DNA of 64,000 nt from Streptomyces exfoliatus (GTDB lineage: Bacteria; Actinomycetota; Actinomycetes; Streptomycetales; Streptomycetaceae): NCBI RefSeq assembly GCF_000725545.1, contig NZ_JNZP01000014.1, positions 1 to 64,000 of the forward strand, in the 5' to 3' direction. Shown piece after piece: positions 17,914-26,034 of the stretch; within the stretch, counting starts at the first letter, position 1; every line of letters starts with the position of its first letter. Made by a program: the position numbers and the translations under genes. The notes under the pieces were generated by a model that was not told the DNA's origin, searched no databases, and saw only the letters and a program-made list of their open reading frames with translations.

Positions 17914-17957
17914 GCCTGCTCCTGATCTTCGGCGGGTGCCGTCGAGCTGCCCGCACG

Positions 17958-17983
17958 GTTTAGATTATGAAACCAATCTAAAC
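17958..17983. promoter_or_regulatory. operator between SDR and TetR genes
   Basis: Perfect 9-bp arms GTTTAGATT and AATCTAAAC are separated by 8 bp. The site is AT-rich in a GC-rich gap between divergent genes, the usual site of TetR autoregulation and target repression. Confidence 0.75.
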
Positions 17984-18030
17984 ACGGGTCTACGATAGAT
18001 GCCAGTCGACATCCAAATTGGAGGGTGGTC

Positions 18031-18591
18031 ATGGGGCGCGTATCGCAGGCGCAGGCGGAGGAGAACCGCAGGCGGGTGGTGGACACCGCCTCCCGGCTGT
18101 TCCGGGAGCAGGGCACTCAGGCGAGCGTCGCCGACCTGATGAAGGCGGCCGGCCTGACTCACGGCGCCTTCTACAAGCAGTTCGCCTCCAAGGAGGCGCT
18201 CGTCGACGAGGCCACCGCCCACGCGTTCGGCGAGTTCGCCAGGCGTCGGACCGCGGGGCTCGCGCAGGGCGACGGGCAGCGCGAGGCCGCCCAGCGGGCG
18301 CTGATCGACGCCTACCTCTCCGTCGAACACCGCGACGACCCGGCGGACGGCTGCCCGGTCGCCGCGCTCGCCACGGACATCGCGCGCGAAGGCGGAGGGC
18401 CGGAGGCCCGGCGTGTCTACGCCGAGGGTGTGGCCGACTTCGCCGACTTCCTCGGCGGTGACGACCAGGACGGCATCGTCCGCCTCTGCACCCTGTTCGG
18501 TGCGCTGGTCCTGTCCCGGGCGACCAAGGGCTCCCCGCTCTCTGAGGAGATCCTCGCCGCGGCGCGCGCGGCCATGACGGAAACCGCCTGA
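18031..18591 (+). CDS. TetR-family regulator
   Basis: A 186-aa repressor. Residues 10-55 form the TetR HTH (VVDTASRLFREQGTQASVADLM and then LTHGAFYKQFASKEAL). The C-terminal ligand domain has the EHRDDPADGCPVAAL sequence seen in regulators that sense electrophiles or quinone-like compounds. ATG 18031 lies seven bases after GGAGG; GTG 18025 is too close. It faces the SDR/MDR/hydrolase genes and should bind the inverted repeat at 17958-17983. Confidence 0.92.
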   Translation: MGRVSQAQAEENRRRVVDTASRLFREQGTQASVADLMKAAGLTHGAFYKQFASKEALVDEATAHAFGEFARRRTAGLAQGDGQREAAQRALIDAYLSVEHRDDPADGCPVAALATDIAREGGGPEARRVYAEGVADFADFLGGDDQDGIVRLCTLFGALVLSRATKGSPLSEEILAAARAAMTETA

Positions 18592-18831
18592 TCAGCGCCG
18601 CGGCGCAGGCGCACAGCCGGTCGCACGGCCGGTCGCGCCCCCGGATCGCACACCCTCGCGGTCGACCGGGCGACCGGATGTGCCCGGGGATCGTACGGCC
18701 GACGTCGACGTCGACGCGGCGACAGCACGGCGATCCGCCCCTCCCGGATGTCGCGCCGGACAGCGCTGCCGCTCCAGGCGGAAGGCGCTTGAGGCGCGCG
18801 AGGCGTTTGTGAGCGGAAGGTCCGACGACCG

Positions 18832-19263
18832 TCAGCCCGCCCGTTCCACCGGGGTCGCCAGGACCAGGGGGATCTCCCGGGTCGTCGCGGTCCGGTAGTG
18901 CGCGTACGAGGGCATCGCGGCCACCACCGCCGGCCACAGGCGGGCCGACTCGGCCGCCGTGGCCGGCCGGGCCGTCGCGGTGAAGGTGGCCGCGCCGACC
19001 TGGAGGGTGACCTCCGGGCTGGCCAGCAGGTTCAGGTACCAGGCCGGGTGGCGGTCCGCGCCCCCGTTGGAGGCCGTCAGGACGTACGCGTCCCCGTCCC
19101 GGAGGTATGCCAGCGCCGTACGGCGCAGCAGGCCTGACCTGCGGCCCCTGGTGGTCAGGAGCAGGTCGGCCGTCCCGGGGCGGGGGTGGCCGCCGGTCTC
19201 CTCGAAGCGGCGGATGTGGTCGGCGATCCAAGGGGTCGGGTTGTCGTGGATCGCGTCCTTCAT
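18832..19263 (-). CDS. DUF385/deazaflavin-dependent nitroreductase-like protein
   Basis: A 143-aa split beta-barrel protein of the Ddn/DUF385 type. Its features are IRRFEETGG near the N terminus, TADLLLTTRGRRSG, RRTALAYLRDGDAYVLTASNGG and HPAWYLNLLASPEVTLQVG. Family members bind F420 and reduce quinones or nitro compounds. Its ATG shares an ATGA overlap with the stop of the upstream NAD(P)-binding gene, so translation is coupled. The much longer minus-strand frame running to 20100 is a frame extension over the HxlR gene. Confidence 0.88.
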   Translation of the reverse strand: MKDAIHDNPTPWIADHIRRFEETGGHPRPGTADLLLTTRGRRSGLLRRTALAYLRDGDAYVLTASNGGADRHPAWYLNLLASPEVTLQVGAATFTATARPATAAESARLWPAVVAAMPSYAHYRTATTREIPLVLATPVERAG

Positions 19264-19865
19264 GCGGCGGACACTCCCGCGTGCGTCCTGTGCAGGGTCG
19301 GGGCTTCGGCCTCGTCCAGCAGCGCGCGGGCGAAGTCCCCGTGCGCGATCCGGCTGTCGGCGGCCGCCGGGGCGAGCACGTATCCGCCCGAGGGCTCGCC
19401 CTCGTGGTCGAAGTCGCCTGCCGGGCTCAGTACCGCCCAGTCCAGTGCCTCCGGCGCGCTCGCCCGCATCGCCGCGGTGCCGGCGCCGTGGCCGACGTAG
19501 AACTCCCGCCACTCCTGGGGATATCCGGGGGTGTCCATCAGCAGGTCCCCCGACGCGGTGGGCAGTACGGATGCCAGTCCCACGGACACCAGCCGCTTCA
19601 CCCCGGCGGCCGGGAGTCCCTCCGCGAGGGCGCGGGCGACGGCGGGGAAGAACTCGCGAGGGGCTGCCCCGGGGTCGTACACGGCGACGATCGCCGCGTC
19701 GTGCCCGGCCGCGAGCCGCGCCACGGCCGCCGGATCGGTCACGTCGCCGTCGCTCCGCGCGGCCGTCGTGACCTCGTGGCCCCGCCGTCGGGCCTCCGCC
19801 ACGGCCGCCCGGCCGACCCGGCCGCCGGCCCCGAAGACGATGATCCTGCTGCTCTTCGTTTCCAT
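19260..19865 (-). CDS. NAD(P)-binding protein (YwnB/NmrA-like)
   Basis: A 201-aa atypical short-chain reductase fold with the N-terminal motif GAGGRVGRAAVAEA for dinucleotide binding. It resembles small NAD(P)H-binding proteins that respond to redox or quinone stress. It is the first gene of a two-gene unit with the DUF385 protein. There is no ribosome site. Instead TACGCT lies seven bases before ATG, suggesting a leaderless transcript. The gene faces HxlR, its likely regulator. Confidence 0.85.
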   Translation of the reverse strand: METKSSRIIVFGAGGRVGRAAVAEARRRGHEVTTAARSDGDVTDPAAVARLAAGHDAAIVAVYDPGAAPREFFPAVARALAEGLPAAGVKRLVSVGLASVLPTASGDLLMDTPGYPQEWREFYVGHGAGTAAMRASAPEALDWAVLSPAGDFDHEGEPSGGYVLAPAAADSRIAHGDFARALLDEAEAPTLHRTHAGVSAA

Positions 19866-19889
19866 GGGCCGGAGCGTAGGCCGAGGGCT

Positions 19890-19907
19890 GGTTTCCGATC
19901 GGATACC
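19890..19907. promoter_or_regulatory. HxlR operator
   Basis: GGTTTCCGATCGGATACC is an 18-bp palindrome with one mismatched pair. It sits midway between two divergent, apparently leaderless genes and overlaps the expected -35 regions of both. Confidence 0.7.
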
Positions 19908-19924
19908 GCCTTACGGTGTGGATC

Positions 19925-20320
19925 ATGACGAATCCGCAGGCCGGACGGACCGCTCTGGATCCCGAGATGTTCGACCCCGTCTGTCCGTCCCCGCTGGTGC
20001 CGTTCCGCGTGGGCGACAAGTGGGCCGCGCTGATCCTGCGGTGCCTGCAGGACGGCCCGCGCCGCTTCTCGGAGCTCAAGGTCCCGCTGCGTGGCGTCAC
20101 GGCGAAGTCGTTGACCCAGTCCCTGCGCAGGCTGGAGCGGGACGGTTTCGTCGTACGGGAGGAGTACGAGGGCGCGGAGCGTCGTGTCGAGTACGCCCTG
20201 ACCCCGCTCGGTCTGGGCCTGCTGGGCCCGCTGGACGCCGCCTGCGAGTGGACGCGGGAGCACTGGGACGAGCTGATCGACGCGCGGGAGGCGGGCCTTT
20301 CGGGGGCCGCGGATCTTTGA
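19925..20320 (+). CDS. HxlR-family transcriptional regulator
   Basis: A 131-aa winged-helix regulator: CPSPLVPFRVGDKWAALILRCL near the N terminus, then RRFSELKVPLRGVTAKSLTQ (recognition helix) and the wing RRVEYALTPLGLGL. The conserved N-terminal Cys of redox-sensing HxlR proteins is present in PVCPSP. TACGGT ends seven bases before ATG 19925 and no ribosome site is seen, so the mRNA is probably leaderless. It likely controls the divergent NAD(P)-binding/DUF385 pair, a plausible electrophile or quinone response. Confidence 0.92.
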   Translation: MTNPQAGRTALDPEMFDPVCPSPLVPFRVGDKWAALILRCLQDGPRRFSELKVPLRGVTAKSLTQSLRRLERDGFVVREEYEGAERRVEYALTPLGLGLLGPLDAACEWTREHWDELIDAREAGLSGAADL

Positions 20321-20370
20321 CCGATCCAGGGCGCCGGTCGGCGGCACCACCGGACTTCTCGCCCCCGGGC

Positions 20371-20817
20371 TCAGGCGAGTGCGGTGACCAGCAGGGTGAA
20401 GGCGGCGATGATGACGGCGACGCGGACGTAGTGGAAGCGGTCCCAGCGGTTCAGCTGCTCCTTCCAGTCCTCCGGCCGGTTCTCGGGGGTCCACGTCTTG
20501 TTCCGGTTGTTGATCGGGACGAGCAGCAGCAACGACATGACCACGCTGAGGATCAGCAGCGCGCCGGCGGTGACGAGGAGTTCCGCGCCGTCCTGGTCCC
20601 ATCCGGCGACGGCCCAGATCGCGACGAGGACGAGCGAGCCGATGTACCAGAACGGCATGACGGCGCCGAGCATCCGGCCGCCGTGGCTGCGGGCGAGTTG
20701 GCTGCTGTCGTCGGGGAGGGCGCTGATGATCGGGTTGACGACGAAGGCGACGGAGAACTCCACCCCCACCATCAGGCCGACGATCACGGTGGTGACGATC
20801 TCAAGTGCGTCGAGCAT
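20371..20817 (-). CDS. DUF1772 membrane protein
   Basis: A 148-aa integral membrane protein with four hydrophobic helices. It carries the family features VEFSVAFVVNPI in helix 1 and NNRNKTW plus WDRFHYVRV around the last loop. Some DUF1772 relatives are anthrone oxygenases, but the role of bacterial members is mostly unknown. ATG 20817 is set by GAGGAG eight bases upstream; GTG 20826 is too close to it. It faces a TetR gene across a gap holding two matching operators and is the probable target. Confidence 0.85.
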   Translation of the reverse strand: MLDALEIVTTVIVGLMVGVEFSVAFVVNPIISALPDDSSQLARSHGGRMLGAVMPFWYIGSLVLVAIWAVAGWDQDGAELLVTAGALLILSVVMSLLLLVPINNRNKTWTPENRPEDWKEQLNRWDRFHYVRVAVIIAAFTLLVTALA

Positions 20818-20834
20818 GACGGCCACTCCTCGAA

Positions 20835-20849
20835 TCTAGTGTTGCTAGA
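20835..20849. promoter_or_regulatory. TetR operator copy 1
   Basis: TCTAGTGTTGCTAGA: 5-bp arms around a 5-bp spacer, just upstream of the DUF1772 ribosome site. It matches copy 2 in arms and spacing. Confidence 0.75.
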
Positions 20850-20885
20850 TGATGGTGCAACGCTAGCCCTACTGCCGCTTGGTTG

Positions 20886-20900
20886 TCTAGCGGTGCTAGA
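20886..20900. promoter_or_regulatory. TetR operator copy 2
   Basis: TCTAGCGGTGCTAGA overlaps the -10 element TAGAAT (20897-20902) of the leaderless TetR gene, giving a clear route to autorepression. Confidence 0.75.
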
Positions 20901-20908
20901 ATCGAATC

Positions 20909-21487
20909 ATGTCGGTACAGGAACGCAAGGAGCGCGAAAGGGCTGTCCGCGAGCTGCTCATCGTGGCGACGGCCCGCGAACTCGCCGAGCAGCAGGGCTG
21001 GGACGCGGTCACCACCCGCCGGCTCGCCGAGCGCATCGAGTACAGCCAGCCCGTCCTCTACAGCCACTTCCGTGGCAAGCGCGAGATCATCGGCGCCGTC
21101 GCCCTGGAGGGCGCCGCCGAGTTGGCCGTGGCGCTACGGGCCGCGACCTCCGCCGCGGACGGCCCGCGAGCCCGGGTGACCGCCCTCGCCCGCGCCTACC
21201 TCGACTTCGCCGAGCACAACCCGGCGGTCTACGACGCCATGTTCCAGCTCGACGGCGGTCTGGCGTTCGCGGACGAGGACACTCCGAAGCCCCTGAAGGA
21301 CGGCTTCGCCGCCCTCCTGGAGACACTCGCCGAGGTCGCGGGGGACGGAGTGGAACCGGGCCTGTTCACCGAGGTGTTCTGGGCAGCCCTGCACGGACTG
21401 GCGACCCTGACCCGGGCGGGACGGCTGCCCGTGGGAGACGCCGAGCGGAGAGCCGAGCTGCTGGTGGACCGCCTCGCCGTGATCTGA
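20909..21487 (+). CDS. TetR-family regulator
   Basis: A 192-aa repressor with the HTH at residues 10-55 (LLIVATARELAEQQGWDAVTTRRLAERIEYSQPVLY overall, ending SHFRGKREII) and a TetR_C-like ligand domain with YLDFAEHNPAVYDAMF. The start lies six bases after TAGAAT with no ribosome site, so it is probably leaderless. Two identical-arm palindromes in the 91-bp gap to DUF1772 indicate control of both genes. Confidence 0.92.
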   Translation: MSVQERKERERAVRELLIVATARELAEQQGWDAVTTRRLAERIEYSQPVLYSHFRGKREIIGAVALEGAAELAVALRAATSAADGPRARVTALARAYLDFAEHNPAVYDAMFQLDGGLAFADEDTPKPLKDGFAALLETLAEVAGDGVEPGLFTEVFWAALHGLATLTRAGRLPVGDAERRAELLVDRLAVI

Positions 21488-21548
21488 CGCGCCGTCCCGG
21501 CGGGTGGCAGGGGTCTTCGGACTCGGCGCAGCCACCTGACGGGCGTAC

Positions 21549-21577
21549 GGCGGACCGGGCGCGCGTTCCGGTCCGCC
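21549..21577. terminator. bidirectional hairpin terminator
   Basis: Perfect arms GGCGGACCGG and CCGGTCCGCC with a 9-nt loop lie between the convergent TetR and antiporter genes. Confidence 0.7.
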
Positions 21578-21582
21578 ACATC

Positions 21583-22815
21583 TCACTCCGCGCCCCGGGG
21601 TTCCGGCGAGCTGTGCCGGCCGCGGGCGTAGAGGCGGCCCAGGGGCTCGGTGCTCAGGCCGTGCAGCACGATGCTGACCATGACGGTGATCACCATCACC
21701 CGCGAGATGAAGTCGCCCCCACCGGGGGCGGGCAGTTCGAGCGCGGCGAGCAGGCCGAAGACCACCGAGGTCACTCCTCTCGGCCCCATCCACCCGAGGA
21801 ACAGGGCGTCGGGCAGGGGCAGGTCCGTCCCGATCAGGGCGAGCGTGACGGGCACCAGGCGCACCAGGGTGACGGCGAGCAGCGCGTAGAGGATGACGGA
21901 GAGGTGGAAGCCGTCCCAGAACTCGTCGTTGACCAACTGGCCGAAGAGGAACCAGAGGGCGAGTGTCAGCAACGTCACCAGGTCGTCGGTCATCGTGACG
22001 GTGCCCTGCGGGAGACGCCGCATCGCCGGAGCGATGCAGACACCGGCGACGAAGGAGGCGACGAAGCCGTTGCCGCCCATGGCCCCGGACAGCGAGTACG
22101 CGGCGACGGGCACGCTCAGCACCGCGAGCCGCGTCGCGACGGGCAGCGTCCAGCCTCCCTCCCAGGACCGGCGCAGCAGCCATCCGCTCACGTAGCCGAC
22201 GAGTGATCCGGTTCCGACGGCCACGACCGCCGCTCCGACGGCGTGAAGGAGGGCGTCGGCGTAGTCCGCGCCGGCCGTGTGGGTCTCGGCGGCGGCGGCG
22301 AGGCAGAGCAGGAACAGCGGTGAGACGATGCCGTCGCTCAGGCCGCCCTCGACGACGAGTACGTCCCGGAGGCGCGCCGGGATGCGCTTGTCCTTCACGA
22401 CGGCCGCGGTGGGCGCCAGGTCGAGGGGGACGACGACGGTCGCCAGGGCCGCCAGGACCCATCCGGGCTGGTCGGGGAAGAAGACGAGCGCGGTCAGGAA
22501 GGCGGCGCCCAGGGTCATCGGCAGCGCGGCCCCCAGCAGGCGGGCGATGACCCGCCTCTCGCGCCGGATGACTCCTGCCGGAACCTCGGTCGCGTCGACG
22601 AAGAGCAGCAGGGCGAGGACGACCTCCACGGCGTGCTCGAAACCGGCCATGTCGCCGAGGTCGAAGACGAGCGGTGGGTCGGAGCCACTGGTGAGGGCGA
22701 TGCCCGCCCCCATCATGGCGACCGGTGCGGTGATGCTCCAGAGCGCGAGCCGTCGTGAGAGGACGCACCAGGTGAACAGGATGCCCGCGATGACGGTTAC
22801 GGCAAGCAAGACCAT
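21583..22815 (-). CDS. CPA-type cation:proton antiporter
   Basis: A 410-aa membrane protein with about 11-12 hydrophobic segments of the NhaP/Kef-type exchanger fold. Conserved pieces include LLLFVDATEVP, VVPLDLAPTAAVVKD with the ion-site Asp, VVEGGLSDGIVSPLFL and GWMGPRGVTSVVFGLLA. It should export Na+ or K+ in exchange for protons. ATG 22815 begins the first helix; the ribosome site is weak, and the frame extends upstream without membrane or coding character. It stands alone between the TetR gene and the M23 peptidase. Confidence 0.88.
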   Translation of the reverse strand: MVLLAVTVIAGILFTWCVLSRRLALWSITAPVAMMGAGIALTSGSDPPLVFDLGDMAGFEHAVEVVLALLLFVDATEVPAGVIRRERRVIARLLGAALPMTLGAAFLTALVFFPDQPGWVLAALATVVVPLDLAPTAAVVKDKRIPARLRDVLVVEGGLSDGIVSPLFLLCLAAAAETHTAGADYADALLHAVGAAVVAVGTGSLVGYVSGWLLRRSWEGGWTLPVATRLAVLSVPVAAYSLSGAMGGNGFVASFVAGVCIAPAMRRLPQGTVTMTDDLVTLLTLALWFLFGQLVNDEFWDGFHLSVILYALLAVTLVRLVPVTLALIGTDLPLPDALFLGWMGPRGVTSVVFGLLAALELPAPGGGDFISRVMVITVMVSIVLHGLSTEPLGRLYARGRHSSPEPRGAE

Positions 22816-23045
22816 CCGCGCTTTCGGAGGGGTTCCCGGAAAGACGCAGCGTAGGGCGAATGCCGCGCGGCTCGTGCGAGCACGCCGACGGCCGCGCGTC
22901 CGGTCCCCCGACGTCACCGAGGCGACGCGTCCACCTGGCGTACGCGCTGTCGACCTGGGAACGGCCGTGCTGCTCCTGCGTGCCGCGCCCCCGCCACTCC
23001 CGACGCACGGCGCGTGCGGCGGGGGGTGGCGGGGGCCGTGCGCGA

Positions 23046-23600
23046 TCAGGCGCGCGTGTTGACGCTCACCGGCCACGATCCGGTGGGCGGCGTCCAGCCC
23101 TGAAGCGTGGCCGGGATGCCGACGCGGGTGTTGCAGTTGATGACCTGGAAGTGGAGGTGCGCGCCGCTCGCCGCCCCGGTGGCGCCCGACCAGCCGATGA
23201 TCCGGCCCTGCGGGACCCAGTCGCCCGTGTTGTAGATCGCCCGGTTGAGGTGCGCGTAGTGGGTGCACTGGCCGTTCGAGTGGCGGATGATGACCTCGAT
23301 CCCGTTCTGCCAGTACGGCGACCAGTCCGAGACGAGAACCGTGCCGCCCTGCGCGGCGGAGACCTCGTAGTTCGCGGGCAGTCCGAAGTCCCAGGCGTAC
23401 TCGTTGTACGGGCCGGTGTGCGAGTACGTGCCCTCGGGGCCTTGGGTGACGAGGTAGGACTCACCTGCCGGGTAGGGGAGTTCGTAGTAGTAGTCGACGG
23501 CCGAGGCGGGAGGGGCCGCGATGAGGCCGATCCCCGCGACGGTGAGTGCCGAGCTCGCCATGGCGCCGAGTCTGAGGAGAAGTCGTCTCGCCTTGCGCAC
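23046..23600 (-). CDS. secreted M23-family peptidase
   Basis: A 184-aa LytM-type peptidase. A twin-basic N terminus is followed by the hydrophobic SALTVAGIGLIAAPP and a PASA cut site near residue 34. The zinc-binding pieces are SHTGPYNEYAWDFG (His and Asp) and AHLHF (HxH), with HYAHLN as the further conserved block. It likely cleaves peptidoglycan cross-bridges or a protein substrate outside the cell. GTG 23600 is chosen because AGGAGG lies six bases before it; ATG 23627 upstream has no ribosome site. Confidence 0.88.
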   Translation of the reverse strand: MRKARRLLLRLGAMASSALTVAGIGLIAAPPASAVDYYYELPYPAGESYLVTQGPEGTYSHTGPYNEYAWDFGLPANYEVSAAQGGTVLVSDWSPYWQNGIEVIIRHSNGQCTHYAHLNRAIYNTGDWVPQGRIIGWSGATGAASGAHLHFQVINCNTRVGIPATLQGWTPPTGSWPVSVNTRA

Positions 23601-23865
23601 TGCACGCCTCCTGTGGAGAGTCTGCATCGGACGGGCAACGCTGGCATCAACTTTCCCGTGGGACAAGGCTCTTGAAAGAACTTGCAGAAAGTCGGTGAAG
23701 GCCGGCTCAGGAAAGTGGCGCGTGAACCGATCTCGGTCAGGCGGGAAGCGGAACGCCGTGGACCGCATCGATGGCACCGCCCGGTCCGTCCCAAGGGCGA
23801 CCGTCAGGGGCGCGGTCCCGTCGGCGAGCGGGAGGGGCGATGGGAGGCGTCGACGAACACCCGCA

Positions 23866-23935
23866 TACCGCGTAGACAGGCCGGACGAGGCCCCGGTCCT
23901 GGTCATCGGGCCGTCCCTCGGCACCACATGGCACA
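23866..23935 (+). pseudogene. fragment of a pcaD/pcaL-like gene
   Basis: These 70 bp match the start of the intact pcaL at 26410-26479 with about seven mismatches and translate to YRVDRPDEAPVLVIGPSLGT. The frame stops eight bases later and has no start or continuation. It is a relic of a second copy or of a rearrangement that moved pcaL. Confidence 0.75.
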
Positions 23936-23956
23936 GGTCGTAGGACCCTTCCGCAG

Positions 23957-24010
23957 CAGTCCGCGCAGTCCGCGCAGTCCGCGCAGTCCGCGCAGTCCGC
24001 GCAGTCCGCG
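23957..24010 (+). repeat. six tandem copies of a 9-bp unit
   Basis: The unit CAGTCCGCG occurs six times without interruption, followed by a partial copy. It is a simple minisatellite in non-coding DNA, not a CRISPR. Confidence 0.9.
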
Positions 24011-24395
24011 CAGAGCGAATACCGCACGGTGCGCGGCGCTCGGTCTGCCTCACTCCGCAGAGACTGTGACACCTCGTGACACGACGAAGCTGAGGGGCTG
24101 CTCTACCTGCTGATCATCGGCATCGTCCTGATCGCGGCGGGCACCGTCTACCACGGCATGCGTCTGCGCCATCCCGACGCCCCAGCCTGCGCTGATCCGT
24201 CAGGCTGGGCTGCCCCACGACCGCTTCCCAGGTGCGGGGACGCCTCCTGCCGCTGGATCGCCGGTCGGCCACGTGCAGAGAGGGCACGGTCACTCGAACG
24301 CCCGGGCGGCCTTGCCCCCCACCCGCCCCTGTCATGGCATGGAGTGAGGGCCGTGCGCCCGCCCCGGCGCCGGCCTCCACATGAGGAAGGGCGCC

Positions 24396-24578
24396 ATGTA
24401 CGTTCGTACGATCCACGCGATGGATGATCCGGTCACGCTCGCCGAGGCCGTCGACGGCCTCGGCACCGAAGGCCGCACGCTGCCGGCGGAGCAGCCCGGC
24501 TGCCGCGGCACGGGCTGTCCGCCGGCTCTCGACCGGATCGTGGCCGTCCCGGCCCCGGCCCCGGCCGCTCGGAGCTGA
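24396..24578 (+). pseudogene. short ORF, truncated ABM-fold-like protein
   Basis: A 60-aa frame starting MYVRTIHAMDDPVTLAEAVD after GGAAGGG. The first 40 residues resemble the N terminus of small Streptomyces antibiotic-monooxygenase-fold proteins. The text then turns into Pro/Ala-rich sequence, as after a frameshift, and stops. It ends seven bases before the M28 peptidase start, so its translation may feed that gene. The family resemblance is by eye and uncertain; it could be a functional leader-like ORF. Confidence 0.4.
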
Positions 24579-24585
24579 CTCCGTC

Positions 24586-25623
24586 ATGGATCTCGGCCAC
24601 GAAGTGCCCGCGCTCGTACGCGAACTGGCCCGGCGGGCTGACCCGCAGCGTCTGCGACATGACGTGGAACACCTTGCCGACCGCCCGCGCAGCCGGATCC
24701 GTGCCCCCGAGGCCATGCTGCGCGCCGAGGCCCATGTGACGAGTGAACTGGCCGTTGCGGGCTGGTGGACGGAGCGGCAGCCGTTCGACGTACGGTGGCG
24801 CCTGGGCGGCACCGACCGTCAGACCAGTCGGGCGCTCGCGTTCCAACTCCGTCTGCACCGGCGGCTGACCGGCGCGAACCTCCTGGCCGGGCTGCCGGGA
24901 GGCGACGCCCGCCCCACGGTGGTCGTCGGAGCGCACCTGGACACCGTCGCCGACAGCCCCGGAGCCGACGACAACGCCTCCGGAGTCGCCGCGCTGCTGG
25001 AGATCGCGCGGCTCCTCGGCGGGCTGCCGCGACCGCCCGCGGTGACCCTCATGGTCTTCGACATGGAGGAACTGGGGATGATCGGTTCACGGGTCGCTGC
25101 CCGGCGGCTCCGCCACACCGGGCGGGTCACGGGCATGATCTGCCTGGAGTCGGTCGGCTTCTTCGCGAACGAGCCCGGAACCCAGCTGATGCCCAGCGGC
25201 TTTCGCGCGGCCTTCCCCCAGGCGGCCGCGGCGGTCCGCTCGGCCGGGCAGCGAGGCGACTTCACCCTCGTGGCCCACCGGCGCTCGTCGGAGGCGGCGG
25301 CCGCACTGTGGCGCCGGGCAGCCGAGGCCGCAGAGCCCTCACTGCCTGCTGTCACACTGCGCGACCCGCGTCCCGACGGCCTGCGGGGCGCACTCGTCGG
25401 CCTCGGGGTACCACCGTTGATCCAGCTCGACCGCAGCGACCACGCGTCCTTCTGGAACGCAGGAATTCCGGCCATGATGCTGACCAGTACGGCGAACTTC
25501 CGGAACCGCAACTACCACCGCCCCACCGACACCCCGGACACCATCGACTACCGGCGTCTGGCGGCGGTCGCCGTCGCGACCGCCGCGACCGCTGTGGCCT
25601 GGTCGGTCGGCGGACCCGGTTGA
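24586..25623 (+). CDS. M28-family zinc aminopeptidase-like protein
   Basis: A 345-aa peptidase of the aminopeptidase S/QPCT class. Metal ligands are visible in VVVGAHLDTVADS (His), GADDNASG (bridging Asp), MEELG (catalytic Glu pair) and NYHRPTDTPD (C-terminal His). No signal peptide is seen, which is unusual because many actinobacterial M28 enzymes are secreted. The start ATG 24586 lies seven bases after the stop of the short upstream ORF, with GGAG overlapping that ORF. Neighbours are remnants, so the context gives no substrate. Confidence 0.88.
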   Translation: MDLGHEVPALVRELARRADPQRLRHDVEHLADRPRSRIRAPEAMLRAEAHVTSELAVAGWWTERQPFDVRWRLGGTDRQTSRALAFQLRLHRRLTGANLLAGLPGGDARPTVVVGAHLDTVADSPGADDNASGVAALLEIARLLGGLPRPPAVTLMVFDMEELGMIGSRVAARRLRHTGRVTGMICLESVGFFANEPGTQLMPSGFRAAFPQAAAAVRSAGQRGDFTLVAHRRSSEAAAALWRRAAEAAEPSLPAVTLRDPRPDGLRGALVGLGVPPLIQLDRSDHASFWNAGIPAMMLTSTANFRNRNYHRPTDTPDTIDYRRLAAVAVATAATAVAWSVGGPG

Positions 25624-25734
25624 TCACTGCCTCCGCGTGGTGCAGGAGCACGACCGCGAGAGTTCGACGGGGGCTTGGCCCGTTCGTGGCCGGCTCTTGA
25701 GGATCGAATGCTGGGATCCGGGGCGGAGCTGTCG

Positions 25735-25815
25735 TGGTGGGTATCGCCCCGGTATTCAGAGGAGTTCAGGCGGGACGCGGTGCGCGTTGTCCACCTGCGG
25801 GCCGGACGGTCGGCT
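25735..25815 (+). mobile_element. IS3-type OrfA transposase fragment
   Basis: The text SPRYSEEFRRDAVRVV followed, after a frame change, by AGRTVGWA matches the start of IS3-family OrfA proteins. The remainder of the HTH and all of OrfB are missing. Confidence 0.55.
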
Positions 25816-26034
25816 GGGCGACCTCCTGCTCATGGTCTGTGCTGCGGAGATGGCGGTGGGTGACCCTTCGACACCGGTGCCCCTGCGCAGTTTGGGGGCC
25901 GACGCCGTATGCGGCGAACTGTCTGTCGGTGTGGTGCCCGACGTGGGGGAGGGCTGGCACGTGCTCGCCGGGGTCGGCGCGGCCTCGTTCCGTACGGCGA
26001 GTTCGAGAAGCCGGGCGTGGGTGTCAGGCGTCGA

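Larger units (their letters stand above)
23601..24395. other. non-coding decayed region
   Basis: About 800 bp without an intact gene. It contains the M23 promoter side, a pcaD-like remnant, a 9-bp tandem repeat and a short membrane-helix remnant. That last piece (about 24093-24180) reads GLLYLLIIGIVLIAAGTVYH with no start codon. A hairpin of CCCAGCCTG/CAGGCTGGG lies at 24181-24209. Overall this looks like an insertion-deletion scar. Confidence 0.6.

Noticed and set aside
18832..20100. 422-aa minus-strand frame covering DUF385, the NAD(P)-binding gene and part of HxlR
   Set aside because: Only the last 143 residues form a protein with domain content; the rest is an out-of-frame extension over other genes.
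23957..24010. Possible CRISPR array
   Set aside because: The units are 9 bp with no spacers, and there are no cas genes.
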